64,000 bases of DNA from Cavia porcellus (GCF_034190915.1 NW_026947486.1:101475123-101539122); one strand, 5' to 3'. Positions 11,101-21,510 are shown, numbered from the stretch's first letter. Made by a program: numbers and translations. The notes: generated from the sequence alone by a model not told the origin.

Positions 11101-14100
11101 GATAACAAATTTTGCAAATTATGGTATGCTGTCATAAGAGCAGAGGCAAAAGTGAAAAATGAATGGGGTCTTAGGGAAAAGCAAGGTGACATTGAGTATA
11201 TCACCTTGCATATATTTTAGTAAAAGTCCCTGCATGTAGCTGTGGGACAGAGGGTATCCAGGCCTCTTGGCTACACCATTCTGTGGTGGAAGTAACTGAA
11301 AGTGAGAGATAAGGGGAGCCATTGAGATACCTTGAAGTCACATTGTTCTTAAAGAATTTTAACAGATTTTCTCAAATCTTTCTTCATTTGCTTTGTGTCC
11401 TTAAGGACTGTCACCAGTTGGCTGAGGGTCCTTTTACTCAATGCAGGTAGAAATAGCAAACTTGATGTTAGCAGTTCTAGTTGAGTACCAGTGACTCTTA
11501 CCCTTCAGGGTTACAGTTCTGAGCTTTCAGGACCAGTGCCTCTGAGTTCTTGATGTTCCAGCTCTTGGTAGCTCCTGCCACCTCTCTTAGCACCTCAGGA
11601 GTTAAGGCCATAACTACCTTGGCTGCTTTCCCCAGATCTTGCAATAGCTTCTGTTTCCTCTGTGGTGTCTCTACAGTTCACTGCAAGTCACCCCTGGTTC
11701 CCACCAGTCTTGGCTCTTCACTGCTCTGCTGTTTTCTAGAGCTTTTTAGGGCTAATAGCTCCAGTATTAGCACTTTTTATTGCAACCTTCTCATCCCTCT
11801 TTACCCAAGATATGAATCATAAGTCTCCTCAAGCAAGGCATTACTAGGCCTTGTGTTGCCGGAGAGGTGGGTAGTGCACAGGAGTTAAACTGATTCAAAA
11901 AGTGTAAAGGAGTTCTTATATAAAGGAGGGACAAGCACTTCATAGCCCTTCTTGGGGACTTTTACAGTAGTAACAGAGGGGATGAAGGGGTCATCGGAAC
12001 ACTGAATTGTAGAAACTTTCAGAGTGCTTATAAGGTAGTGTTATCTGGGGTAAGTTCATTCCTGCTTGGCCAAGGCAAGTATCTCCCCAAGTGGCTGTGG
12101 AGCAGTGTCAGCTTCACTAACAGATCTGCCAAACTTCATGGGAAGTAGCTGCTTGATTGACAGCTCTTGTGTTTCCCAGAAATGGAGGGGCTAAAATCAT
12201 TACCGCTACTTCTTTCAAGGGCTCTTCAAGAGACATGGCTATGCTGACCAAGGCCCACTGGGTTTTGGAGATTCCAGGGATGTCAGCAGTGGGCCCTATC
12301 CCTCCCTGATCTTTGTCCTGTCGGTTGCCATTTTCTACTGATCCTCAGAAAGTCAGTAGCAGCAATTCAGAGCCATGCAGAGACATCATAGCTGTCAGAG
12401 GAGGCTTGGCTTCTGTCAGCATGTCCTAGAGAGTAGATGCTGAAGCAGCTGCAGAGGTGACAAAGAGGCTTAGGGTCAGTGGCTCCAGGCCACTCTTGGG
12501 GAGGAGAGCCAGAGCAAGAGGGTGGGGCGTGATAGTTGTCAGATCACATTGTCCCCCCATCTATTGAAGTTGAAAGGGTTAGTCCTCATTTTGTTTTCTT
12601 ATCTCAAGATCATTTGGATAGACTTTATGTGTTTTGTTTTTTTATTTTTAAAAGTTATAACTAGTTTCACTGAGACATGGGTTTTCAGAGGTCATTACTT
12701 TCCTGGAGTCTACCTACAAGCTCCCTCTAAATTTAGATTATAAATCAATGTTTTACACCTAAGCCTTTGCTATTTACCACTAAGTTTCCCTATCTTACCA
12801 CTAAGGCTCCCTATTTTATTGGACAACTGCTTTAGTTTGATCTGTGGCCCTCATTTTTATTTGACATTCAATTACCCTTTAGTGTCATCCAAATAAAAAC
12901 AAAATAGAAAATTTAAACAGCGTTTGTTTGAAATCCATCTTTGTGTTGCCTAATATTTAAAAGGAAATATATGGTCTTTACTCCATAAAACAAATAAAAT
13001 AAGACATTTTAGTCTACTTCTTAGATCTTGATATAATGTTCAGACGTGAAATTTTCCTTTGAATTAACATTAGCTATACTAGTTTGCTCATGCTATCTTA
13101 ATAATACTAATATATAAAAATTACCCACATTTAAATTTCAAATTGATCATTTCCAACCCACATTTCATTGCAAAGCAGTACAGTTGGCCAGAGATGTGAA
13201 AGTGACGAAGTGGCATGGAAAACAGGGTGCCAACCTCAGTGGCTGTCAGTGAAGATGGGCTGGGAGCAGTGGCGAGACAGGGAGAGCAAGGGGTAGAAAC
13301 TTCACCTGTGTGTCATGTCCTTACACTGATAGTTAGAAGCACAGTTTGATCATTAATTGATTTAACTTCAACAAAACCTATTTCTGGACAGTAACTGAAA
13401 CAAGGCCTACTTTTCCTGGCTGTCAGCCCAGTTCAATTTCCATTTTAATTTGGCAGTCTTAACTGAACTTATTCCCTTAAACAGTTTACCACCCACTACT
13501 TTTACCTTTATGTCTTGACTCAGCATTCAGCAATATTTTCCTGTCTTAGCATGCTAAAATTTTATTGAACATTTACATCATATTTTTGCTCTAAGTTAAA
13601 TAGATTATCAGAATAGGTGTATAAGTAATTTAGCAAATTGATTCTAGCACACAATTGATTCTCTCACCATCCATAGATTAGAGAGTAGTTTTTAAGTGAG
13701 AACAAAAGGATGTTTTTTTTTTATTTTTGTTTTCTTCTTATCTTTAAAAAAAAACTCTTATAAGCGAATCCAGATTAAATCATAGTAACTGAGGAAGAAG
13801 TGCATATTAAGGGGCCCCGTGTCCAAGAAATCAGCTGAATTCTGGAGAACCCTTTGATGAACTATACGATTATGCTTCTTTTCTTTCCTATAACCAGGAT
13901 ATCAATTGCCAAAGCTTGATGTGAACTTCCCACTGGAGCCCCGAGAAGAGCCATGGGTGAAGGACTTACAGGATTCCAAAGAAATGAAACAATTACTTGA
14001 TTCCAAGATAGGTAAGCAGTTGTTCATTGATGTGCTAGGAAAGAAAGAATGGAAAAATGCAACCTTAATCCAGGTGAAGGGCTTGGTATTCCACTTAGGA

Positions 14101-15088
14101 ATTTTTGTATTCCTACTAATGGTTTAATATGACTCTTGGATTTCCTTCATTTATTTTTCTCTTAGAATACAATTAACATCTTCAATTTTTATTTCTTTTC
14201 TCAGATTTTGAGATGGGGATAGGAAATGAAGAAGATGCTTCAAAACAGAAAAAACTGGAGAATATATATCCATTTATTGTAACTTTAGAGGGGAATTCTC
14301 TCCATGGTCCCGTTATGCAAAAAGACTATGTTCCATTAGAAAATCAGTGGGAACCACCCCCGGAGGATTTACAGACAGATTTAACAAAACTTGTGGACAA
14401 TCAAAACCCCCCTTTAGGAGAGACACCTGAGAGCACCAACTTGGAAGAACCTCTCAACCCTAAGCCCCAAAAGAAAAAGAATCCAGGAGAGAAACCTCAC
14501 CGATGTGCGCAGTGTGGAAAATGTTTTGCTCGGAAGTCACAACTTACTGGGCACCAGAGAATTCATTCAGGAGAGGAACCTCACAAGTGCCCTGAATGTG
14601 GAAAAAGATTCCTTCGTAGTTCAGACCTTTATAGACACCAGCGACTTCACACAGGAGAGAGACCCTATGAATGTACTGTATGTAAAAAGCGATTCACGCG
14701 ACGGTCACACCTTATTGGGCACCAGAGAACTCATTCTGAAGAGGAAACATACAAATGCCTTGAATGTGGGAAAAGTTTTTGTCATGGGTCAAGTCTTAAA
14801 CGACATCTGAAAACTCACACAGGTGAAAAACCTCATAGATGTCCTAATTGTGGGAAAAGTTTTAGTAGACTGACTGCGCTTACTTTGCACCAGAGAACAC
14901 ATACTGAAGAGAGACCTTTTAAATGTAATTACTGTGGGAAAAGCTTTAGGCAGAGACCAAGCCTTGTTATTCATTTAAGAATCCATACAGGGGAAAAGCC
15001 ATACAAGTGTAGTCATTGTTCTAAAAGCTTCAGACAGAGAGCAGGCCTTATTATGCACCAAGTCACTCATTTTAGAGGACTTCTTTAG
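3358..15088 (+). CDS. ZNF449: ZNF449 (ZSCAN19) SCAN/C2H2 zinc-finger transcription factor, complete spliced CDS
   Basis: The CDS joins 3358-3711, 5301-5505, 13898-14011 and 14205-15088: 1557 nt, 518 residues plus stop, all junctions in frame with GT/AG introns. The product is a nuclear DNA-binding regulator. An N-terminal SCAN domain (about residues 25-112) mediates SCAN-SCAN dimerisation, a linker covers about 113-324, and seven tandem C2H2 fingers lie at 325-513. There is no KRAB box. Length and sequence match the human ZNF449 I recall (518 aa) almost throughout, with near-identity in SCAN and fingers, so the gene looks functional and under constraint. The start ATG has G at -3 and +4. It is the only intact gene in the window and is driven by the CpG island near 1.1 kb. 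Confidence 0.96.
3712..5300 (+). other. ZNF449 intron 2
   Basis: A 1.6-kb intron between consensus GTGAGA and tttcccccag. It has an A-rich patch near 4058-4082. No SINE, L1 or second gene was recognised, and the short open frames on either strand lack family resemblance. Confidence 0.8.
5301..5505 (+). CDS. ZNF449: ZNF449 exon 3: linker
   Basis: Acceptor cccccag|GTTGAT at 5300/5301 and donor CCCTG|GTAAGG at 5505/5506, phase 1. It encodes residues 119-186 plus the first base of codon 187: an acidic, proline-rich linker ([13 protein letters not shown], later [15 protein letters not shown]) of the kind that joins SCAN and finger regions in this family. Length 205 nt keeps the frame into exon 4. 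Confidence 0.94.
5506..7230 (+). other. ZNF449 intron 3, 5' part, no gene
   Basis: Start of the 8.4-kb intron 3 (5506-13897). There is a purine-rich stretch at about 5635-5700. I recognise no repeat family with confidence before the ID insertion at 7.23 kb, and the open frames are unsupported. Confidence 0.5.
7232..7369 (-). mobile_element. ID SINE (tRNA-derived), minus strand, with target-site duplication
   Basis: A T-run (the poly-A tail on the minus strand) is followed by 'accagggattgaactcac...ctgagctaaatccccagccc', the reverse complement of an ID element with its A and B box remnants. The 10-base direct repeat CAATTTTGTT at 7232-7241 and 7360-7369 flanks it. It is inserted into an old minus-strand L1. 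Confidence 0.9.
7370..8130 (-). mobile_element. Old L1 ORF2 fragment (L1M class)
   Basis: A+T-rich, T-biased sequence with scattered degenerate blocks matching reverse-complemented L1 ORF2 (for example 'ctaatatgctctggaa', 'gtgttctgttgttagaatgttctatgaatg'). There are many stops and no usable reading frame. It continues on the far side of the SINE cluster at 8.14-8.68 kb. Confidence 0.75.
8144..8385 (-). mobile_element. B1-dID composite SINE with (GA)n tail, minus strand
   Basis: Read on the minus strand, this is a B1-like (7SL-derived) unit (about 8385-8255), then an ID-like unit (about 8250-8185), ending in a (GA)n tract (8144-8180 on the plus strand). The B1-then-ID order is the known B1-dID dimer of non-murid rodents. 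It is diverged by perhaps 20%. Confidence 0.75.
8455..8672 (-). mobile_element. B1-dID composite SINE, minus strand
   Basis: On the minus strand the B1 half ('caggtatggtagcacatgcc' start, internal 'gagacagggtct' reversed) is followed by an ID half and a (GAAA)n tail, seen as ttctttctttc at 8458-8475. It has the same dimer architecture as the neighbour at 8144-8385, so two independent insertions sit side by side in the same old L1. Confidence 0.78.
8673..10230 (-). mobile_element. Old L1 fragments (ORF2 5' part and ORF1 region)
   Basis: Degenerate reverse-strand L1. About 8.7-9.0 kb resembles ORF2. About 9.78-10.2 kb resembles the ORF1/inter-ORF region ('gatagtttttctgaatataagattcttggttg', then 'tcaatatacctggagaatttg'). 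No open frame survives. The interior (about 9.05-9.75 kb) is less clear. Confidence 0.65.
10380..11245 (+). mobile_element. Old L1/HAL1-type ORF1 fragment, split by an LTR
   Basis: Plus-strand blocks resemble the coiled-coil part of ancient L1 or HAL1 ORF1. Up to about 10680 it reads 'aaatggaaatttcagagttgaaaaatcaaataac'. After 11020 it reads 'agagagaatcagcgaacttgataac' and 'ggtcttagggaaaagcaaggtgacattgag'. The intervening 10.69-11.02 kb is an LTR insertion. Confidence 0.65.
10685..11018 (+). mobile_element. MaLR-type solo LTR (ERVL-MaLR), diverged
   Basis: It contains the order typical of MaLR LTRs: 'aacaaatgcctgagata', a 'gaagttttattttgactcatagtt' block, a middle purine region, and 'ccacctcccagtagtgtcaagctggggaccaagcctttaacac' near the 3' end. 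It is homologous in layout to the LTR at 61351-61693. There are no internal retroviral genes. Boundaries are approximate. Confidence 0.7.
11343..12500 (-). pseudogene. Possible degraded retropseudogene, parent not identified
   Basis: The stretch is less A+T-rich than its surroundings and lacks repeat signatures. On the minus strand, short stop-free runs look protein-like: [18 protein letters not shown] around 12.15 kb, [18 protein letters not shown] around 11.97 kb, and [20 protein letters not shown] around 11.6 kb, separated by stops and frame changes. That pattern fits an old intronless copy of a multi-exon mRNA, but I do not recognise the parent. The codon-like runs could also be chance. 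Confidence 0.35.
12501..13897 (+). other. ZNF449 intron 3, 3' part, no gene
   Basis: A+T-rich intronic DNA with no repeat family I can name. It ends in the acceptor taaccag at 13897. Open frames here have no supporting resemblance. Confidence 0.6.
13898..14011 (+). CDS. ZNF449: ZNF449 exon 4: linker
   Basis: Acceptor ataaccag|GATAT at 13897/13898 and donor GATAG|GTAAGC at 14011/14012. It completes codon 187 and encodes residues 188-224, ending in phase 1. The sequence [10 protein letters not shown]...[17 protein letters not shown] is the expected ZNF449 linker continuation. The 114-nt length would allow in-frame skipping in principle. Confidence 0.94.
14205..15088 (+). CDS. ZNF449: ZNF449 exon 5: linker end plus seven C2H2 fingers and stop
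   Basis: Acceptor ttttctcag|AT at 14204/14205, after a 193-base intron 4. It completes codon 225 and runs to TAG at 15086-15088. It encodes an acidic/proline-rich linker, a basic KPQKKK patch (possible nuclear signal) and seven C2H2 fingers whose first cysteines fall at residues 325, 353, 381, 409, 437, 465 and 493. All seven keep both Cys and both His. Predicted contact residues (-1,2,3,6) are RSQG, RSDR, RSHG, HSSR, RTAL, QPSI and QAGM. Linkers include canonical TGEKP/TGERP and variant HSGEEP, HSEEET and HTEERP forms. Confidence 0.96.
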
Positions 15089-15849
15089 GAATTGTTGAGG
15101 GAAACAGGTCCTACAGAAACTTAACACTAACTTGAAAACATTGTAACCTGTAGTAACCTGTTTTTCTGGAAGGACATTTTTGTTTGAACTCATGAGAACA
15201 GCTTTGGGGGAGTGGGACTGGAGGGCTGGTTTTTGTTAGCATTTTTTATTTTGACAATTTAAAACTGCAGACAGTGTAAGAATTCCAAGTATTGATGTAT
15301 TTCAGCCTTTCTTTACAAAATGTAGGAAGACTATTTGTTTAAAATCCATCTTCCAAGGTGTATGAGCTCTAGAATAGCCACCTACAGTAGCAGTTTTCCT
15401 AACTTGATTTATCCTGTCTCCACCTCTTTTATTAAAATGGAAAATTTTGTGTTCCACGCATAAATATGATGAAAGTCCCTTTAGGGGTAGGATCAGTATA
15501 ATGGATAACCTTGCCTACCTGACATATCTATTGTAGCAGTACCATACATATTCTGCTGTGTAATTAAAGGTGAACTAAAGACTTTAGATGTGCCTAGGTG
15601 GCAGGAAGGGAGACAGTGAATTTTGCCAAATAAAATGTGAGGAACACAAGGATGGAGGGGTTATCACTTGCCTGGTGAGAACTGGGCTCTTTGCATTAAA
15701 ATATTTATGTTTAAGAAAATTAATATTTTAACCTTTCCTTGTGAATTTTGCAAAGTTTTCTGGTCTGCTTAGTTGGAAGTCTGTGGCGGTAGTGCTTGGA
15801 GGGGAGTATTTGTTTGGTAATTAAGCTCTAGGTCTGGAATGGTCCACTT

Positions 15850-16040
15850 GAAGCCAGGTTTGATGTTGTACACATGTAATCCCAGAACTCTGGGGGGCGG
15901 GGGCTGAAGCAGGAGGATAGCATGTTCAAGTCCAGCCTCAGCAAATTGATGACTTACAAGAATTTGTCTCAAAATAAAATAATCAGAAAAGGGTTGGGGA
16001 AGGCCCTGGGCTTGATCTCATTACCACAAAAAGTAAAGAA
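15850..16040 (+). mobile_element. B1-dID composite SINE, plus strand
   Basis: The B1 half (about 15852-15980, with 'cacatgtaatcccagaactctgg' and 'gcaggaggatagcatgttcaag') ends in an A-rich joint. It is followed by a shortened ID half ('gggttggggaaggccctgggcttgatctcattaccacaaaa'). It lies in or just past the ZNF449 3' UTR. Confidence 0.8.
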
Positions 16041-16574
16041 CCCACTTGAGTGTTGAAATTGTACAAGTAGGATGCAGTTTAACTGAGATTGAATTGAAGA
16101 ACCAGTATCCATGGCTTTTTGCTCTCTTTTGATATTCACTTATATTCCTTTCAGTGCTTTTGAAATTTTACCCATTCTTTAATTCATTATCTTGCTAAGA
16201 ATGTGTCACAAAACATTTGTTTCTGCAAGATATTCTGCAAGTTTTCAGAATTGCTTCCTCCTATTTCCCCTTCCTGGATTCATAGTGCACACCAGCTTAT
16301 GAGACTTTGGGAGAGGTCTGCCAGAAAAGGAGGAGAAAGCACCTCTTTTGGCTCAATATTTTCCAAACTTACTTGGACCCAGTACACCCTTTTTCTTGTT
16401 CATCCAATAATAGCTGGCAGAACTATTCTGCAAATTGTCCCTTAGAACGCACTGCCTTAAACAGATACTTTTGTAACTATCAATATTGTTCTGTTGCTCC
16501 CAAGCTAGTTATCTCCAGTTGTTTTAAAGGTATTATAAAAATTCTTTAAAGATACATATCTTTTGTATAATACA

Positions 16575-16790
16575 CACATCATTTCAAGGAGGTGAGGATC
16601 ACTAATTTATATCATTTATAAATTTCTCAGTGATTCTTAACCTCTTAATTTTCCTTATAAGTACACACACACACACACAGATACATACACACATACCATT
16701 TTAAGGAGGTGAGGATCACAAATTCAGGCAAATTAAGTTGTCAGTGATTATCATCCTTTTTGAATTTTACTTATAATTACATATGCACAC
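16575..16790. repeat. Two-copy tandem duplication of about 117 bp with (CA)n
   Basis: The block AAGGAGGTGAGGATCAC occurs at 16586 and again at 16703. Each is followed by 'tcagtgatt', an A+T-rich stretch with 'acttataa' and a CA-rich run (16663-16679 in copy one). The copies are clearly diverged, so the duplication is not recent. Confidence 0.8.
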
Positions 16791-17580
16791 ACAGCTGTTA
16801 CTTATATAAACATTCTCATATAATCCTGGTAACAACTCAAATTCCCACATGAGGGAAGAAGTCTCATAATCAGTTAGTATGTGAAAATATTTATTGAGCC
16901 TAGTTCCTTGTTATGAGATACAAGAAATAAAACATTCAAGTGTTTTTCTTATATGAAGCTATCCAGTCATTCTTTCCTTAACTAGGACTAGGGAAGTATA
17001 TCTCTTCTATTGCATTGAATTGCTTGCAACTGATGTCTAAGCGTTTGGGAGTATCTATTATGTGCCTAACTAGTCCTATTCTAAGCTTAACAGACACTAG
17101 TAAAGAAATACAGTTCGTGGGTCAGGCTCATAAAAGTGTTTGTAATGTATCTAGTTATAAACAAGAGTTGGGGAACACATAGAGAACAATGCAAGAGAGT
17201 TTGTAATTAAGTGCCAAATAATATCAAGTGCCAGAGCCAGGATGTGTCTTTAACTTTTCACATCCAGGTCCCTGTATGATGCTGCTATACAATTGGGGTT
17301 AAAATTGAGATCCCAGTAGCAATAAACATGTAATATGAGAGGAGTCTGAATGTAGAGATGAAAAATACCGAATGTAATGGCTTCTCTTTTCTCTTGTGGA
17401 ATTGCATTCAAACCAGAATAGTGCCTTAGAATGGATGTGCCCAACTGCTCTGTATTTATACAATATTTTAATAAAATGAAATGTATATGCTATCCCTGGT
17501 TCTCTTGCATTAAGTAATTGTTTGAACAACTTCAGAGATGCTTCCCTGAACAGTGGCAATAAACATTACATTTGACTTCT

Positions 17581-19980
17581 GTCCCCATTCTGAGTTGGAA
17601 TCACTTTTCTGTCTACAACCATAGTACACTGATTACATTGTTTTTAGCATTTAATACTGACAATTGTAGCTTGAAAAGTTAGCTACAGTCATTGTAGTAG
17701 CTACAACCTTATCTTGATTACAAATAAATATGAGATTTTTTATGAGGCAGAATGTCTCATATTCATATCTTTGTTACAGTGCCCTGTATATAATAAACAT
17801 TAATAAATATCTGTGGCATTCAGTGAAGAAATGTGAAATATTTCTTGGAAACATTACATAGTTGTAATATTGCATGGGTATACCTAACTAAGGAATATAC
17901 AGTACCAACCTCTGATGTATTGTGAAGGACAAAAAACAGTACACACTTTGTAAGTACTATAAAGATAAAATGAACTATATGTTTCAGGCCCTGCACAGTG
18001 TAGGTTTTCATGAGATACCAAACATATTATATTGTCATTCTTTTTAGTGATAAAGACATTTAAAGCTAAAGATGTTCTAAGTATGGCTTCGGTAATATTT
18101 ATCTATAATGTTCTTAAGAATGATTTCAAAATTGTTATTTGAGTTTCCATTATAATTCCTCTTTGACTTAGGAGCTGTACAGTGTTGCCATTTTCCTTTT
18201 TAGTTTTTGGTTCTGTTCTATTGTGATTAGAAAATAAGTTTTATTCTATATCAACTTCTAAAGGTCATTTAAGCTTTTTAAAAAACATTTGTTAAAATGT
18301 TGTAGTTTCCTAGAGACTAAAAAATAAGGGTTCCATTTGTGGACACGAATTTTGAATGTATCTTTGGCCTGTCAGTTACTTTAATGCCTTTAGGATTATT
18401 CTTGTGGCAGGGCAGAGACAAAGAGACCAGGTTGCTGCGAATTCTGCATGTTCCTACTTATGTACTCTCCCCTTTTTCTTTCTTTGTTTTTTTTCTTGCT
18501 TTTTCTTTCTTTCTTTTTTTTTTTTTTTTTTTGATATATAACATTCTATGAATGTTGTATAGAAACCTGTTAATAGTTGTTAGTATTGACACTACCAGCA
18601 AACACAGGAAACTAAATGGAGGTAGAAGAGGCCTTGTAGTCCCTTTTAAGTGTTTGGCCACCCTCATCCTCTTGAGTCAGCATGGCCTATTCTGTAGTGT
18701 TTTAGGGAAATATATGGGTCTCCTTCTCAAGTGGCTCACCACTAGGTGGAGGAAAAGAGTCATTGCCCTTTGTTCCCTTGCACCTAAGTTCTGGATGGCA
18801 TGCTGAAGAGGACCAGATTGACACCTCCTGGTCACCACATGAGCATTATTCCTTCAAGCCCCTCAGCTCTAGTCTCCTAAATATAATATCCGCACAAATG
18901 ACCAGCGCTCACGCGTAAGCCCAGGCCCGGCTCCAGCTTTGTCTCTACTCCTGTAGCACGTGTGCAATGGGGATGGGGTGAAAATTATCTTAGTCTCTCC
19001 TAGGCATCAATAATCAGACTTCAATCCCCAATTCTGCAGCTTTATACACTGCAATTTGGGAAGAGGGAGAGAAAGGAATCTTGTGATGTGTAAGTTATGG
19101 AGTGATGGGTGCATAGCATAGCTTCTATCAAGTCTTTTCCACCTTACATTGTCAGAGATCTAGAAAGACCCAATTTTGTATTTTTAAAGGCTCTTAAGGC
19201 ATAAAAACATTATAAAACATTTCATATATTTTAAATATTTACATTTCATAATTTCTTTATCTCAGTACAAAATATGAATGTGTAAATTACTGAAAATGAT
19301 TTCAAAACTGTAAAATTGAGGCAGTGTCTGAAAATCAGGCCATATCTGTTGGCCCTGGAAGAGGCCCTACTTTCAAATATACAGTATTCTATAGTATTTC
19401 TTCAGTCATAGCTTTCCAACTAGGTTCCCTTCCCATGAAATGGGACAGTAGGTAACAAGTAGCAAAGAAAAAGCCTTTTTCTTCTTTTGAAAGAATAAAG
19501 GAAACACTTGGGCTCCCTTGTCTCTGGAGGCAGTGCCCTTCCTCCTGGGAAAGGTGGTGTCCCTCTTCCTAAGGTGGGACTTGCATGTGCTTCTCTCACC
19601 CCACACATACGCAGCAAGGGAAGTGGGAAGAGGGAAGAGGGAAGGAAGTCCCTAATGCTTTTCAGTTCCTTTACTTTCAAGCAAAGGAATATTATAATTA
19701 ATACTGAGGAGTTCTGTGTTTACCCCACAAATGACCTTGGCACAATATCCGTGTCTTGATTTCTTCACTTATTATAGCAATTTTATACACTACCTGCAAA
19801 TTATTTGCCCATATTTCCATCAAAAGACAAGGTCTGTATCCGCTGCCCTGAATCTGGGTAAACCTGAGGCTGCTACAAAAGGAATACAGAAGAAGTGACG
19901 CTGTCTACTTCTGAGGTAAGGTCATAAAAGACTTCGCAGCTTCTTTTTCACTAGGAGCACTTACTCTTGGATCCCTTTTG
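17581..19980. other. Intergenic DNA, no gene recognised
   Basis: A+T-rich flank with a pyrimidine tract at about 18470-18532 ending in a T18 run. A somewhat G+C-richer stretch lies at 18.64-18.97 kb. I recognise no coding sequence or repeat family with confidence. Confidence 0.5.
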
Positions 19981-19981
19981 A

Positions 19982-20145
19982 GTCAGGCATGGTGGTGCAA
20001 GCCTGTAATCCCAGTACTTGGAAGGTGGAAGCAGAAGGATTGCTGCAAGTTCAAGACCAGTCTGGGCTACATAGTAAGTTCAAGACCAGCCTGATTTACA
20101 GAGTGAAACTGTCTGCAAAAGAGAAAAATAAATAAAAGTTTTAAA
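19982..20145 (+). mobile_element. B1 SINE, plus strand
   Basis: A full B1: 'gtcaggcatggtggtgcaagcctgtaatcccagtacttgg' through 'tgcaagttcaagaccag', the internal duplication of the 'gttcaagaccagcctg' block typical of rodent B1, and an A-rich tail. It retains A- and B-box pol III promoter text. Confidence 0.93.
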
Positions 20146-20479
20146 AAAGAAGTCTTGGAGAGGCTAGTGGTAGGCTCTCTAGTGGCTGCACAGGAATGAA
20201 ATTTGATTATACTCTGGGAATTAAGTTGATATTAACCCAAACTAATATGTTATAAATTAAAGTATGAACTGTAATCTTTGGACCTGCTAAGAAATTTACC
20301 AAAAGATGTAAATAGCAAAGAAAAAAATTATATACTAAGATATCTATTTTAAACAAAAGAAGGCAGTAAAGGGACCACAGACAAGCATAAAGATAGAAAA
20401 CAAACTGCAAAATTTAGATGTATAACCCATCTTATAAGCAAATTAAAGTGCACTAAAGCTCTAAGGAAAATGTAAAGAT

Positions 20480-21400
20480 TATCTGAATGAAGTTTTTAAA
20501 AAAGCATTATTCAAATATAGGCTGGATACAAGAGACTCAAGACAAACAACTCAAATAAAAGAATGCAGAAACAGATTGAAATATCATATTGTATACTATA
20601 AAAATACAATCATTTGTCAATCAAAAATAAAAGGCAGACATGATACTGTATACCTGTTATCGCAGCTATTTAGGTGAGTAAAGCAGAACTGCAAGTTGAA
20701 GGCACCTGGGACATTTAGTGAGACATAAAAAAGGGACTGAGGATGTAGCTCAGTGGTAGAGCATCCTTGGATTCAATCCCTAGTACCACAAAATATATAA
20801 ATAAAAAATTTCACAAAGATATTCAAACAATACCCAGAAGAGATCTAGAGTTTCTGTACATAATGAACTTTGAAACTATTGCTAAAGTCAAAGAAAGACT
20901 TTATGTAATGATAAAAGAAATCAATCTAGCAAGAGATAACAACAGTTAAAAATATTTGCAGCTAACAGTATATTCCTAAACTACATGAAGCAAAATCTGA
21001 CAGAATTGAAGAAACAGAAAGCAGTAATAGTTGGAGAATTCAACATCCCTCTTTCAATTATGAATAGAACAACTAGGCAAAAGATCAACTAGTAAATAGA
21101 AAACTCAAACAGCACACCACCCAGCAACAGCAAGAAAGCACATTCCTCCCAAGTACACATGAAATATTTTCCAGAATACATCATATGCTAAACCATAAAA
21201 CAAGCCTCAATAAATTTAAAGAAATGAAATCATATGACCTATGTTCTCTAACTAAAGAGGAATGAAATGAGAAGCCAAAAAGAGAAAGAAATTTAGAAAC
21301 ATCATAATTTTGCAGAAATTCAGCAATATACTACCAAGTAACAATTGTCTCAAAGGACATATCACAAAAAATAGAAAATACTCAAATGAAAATGAGCACA
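20480..21400 (+). mobile_element. Old L1 ORF2 fragment, plus strand, with SINE insertion
   Basis: Degenerate plus-strand L1, clearest at 20.83-21.30 kb. Blocks such as 'ggagaattcaacatccctctttcaa', 'caagaaagcacattc' and 'catatgctaaaccataaaacaagc' correspond to the endonuclease/linker part of ORF2. There are many stops. It is split by a B1-dID at 20632-20800. Confidence 0.75.
20632..20800 (+). mobile_element. B1-dID composite SINE, plus strand
   Basis: A shortened, diverged B1-like left half ('ggcagacatgatactgtatacctgttatcgcagctattt') is followed by an ID half ('ggactgaggatgtagctcagtggtagagc...ttcaatccctagtaccacaaaa') and an A-rich tail. It is inserted in old L1. Confidence 0.82.
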
Positions 21401-21445
21401 AAACATACTAAAACATATGAGATCATATGAGATAGAAGTCCAGCT

Positions 21446-21448
<3 letters not shown>

Positions 21449-21506
<58 letters not shown>
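21449..21506. repeat. (CT)n microsatellite
   Basis: 29 uninterrupted CT units, continuing into an imperfect pyrimidine tract to about 21555. It gives low-complexity frames (poly Leu-Ser or Arg-Glu) on both strands that are not genes. Confidence 0.98.

Positions 21507-21510
<4 letters not shown>

Larger units (their letters stand above)
15089..17580 (+). other. ZNF449: ZNF449 3' UTR and downstream flank (end approximate)
   Basis: Non-coding sequence after the stop. AATAAA signals occur near 15629, 16924, 17468 and 17558, and I cannot tell which is used. A B1-dID SINE lies inside (15850-16040). Diverged MIR-like text ('tattatgtgcctaactagtcctattctaagc') appears near 17060-17100. Transcript ends would have to come from RNA data. 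Confidence 0.5.

Noticed and set aside
14505..14810. 101-codon plus-strand frame inside the finger exon
   Set aside because: Shadow frame of the ZNF449 finger array, with repeated peptides mirroring the finger repeats.
18339..18551. Small plus-strand frames ending in Phe-rich tails (apparent membrane peptides)
   Set aside because: Driven by a polypyrimidine/poly-T tract; no start context, homology or conservation evidence.
20735..20795. tRNA-like sequence with A and B box text
   Set aside because: It is the ID half of a B1-dID SINE: no cloverleaf closure, A-rich tail. The same applies to the other ID copies.
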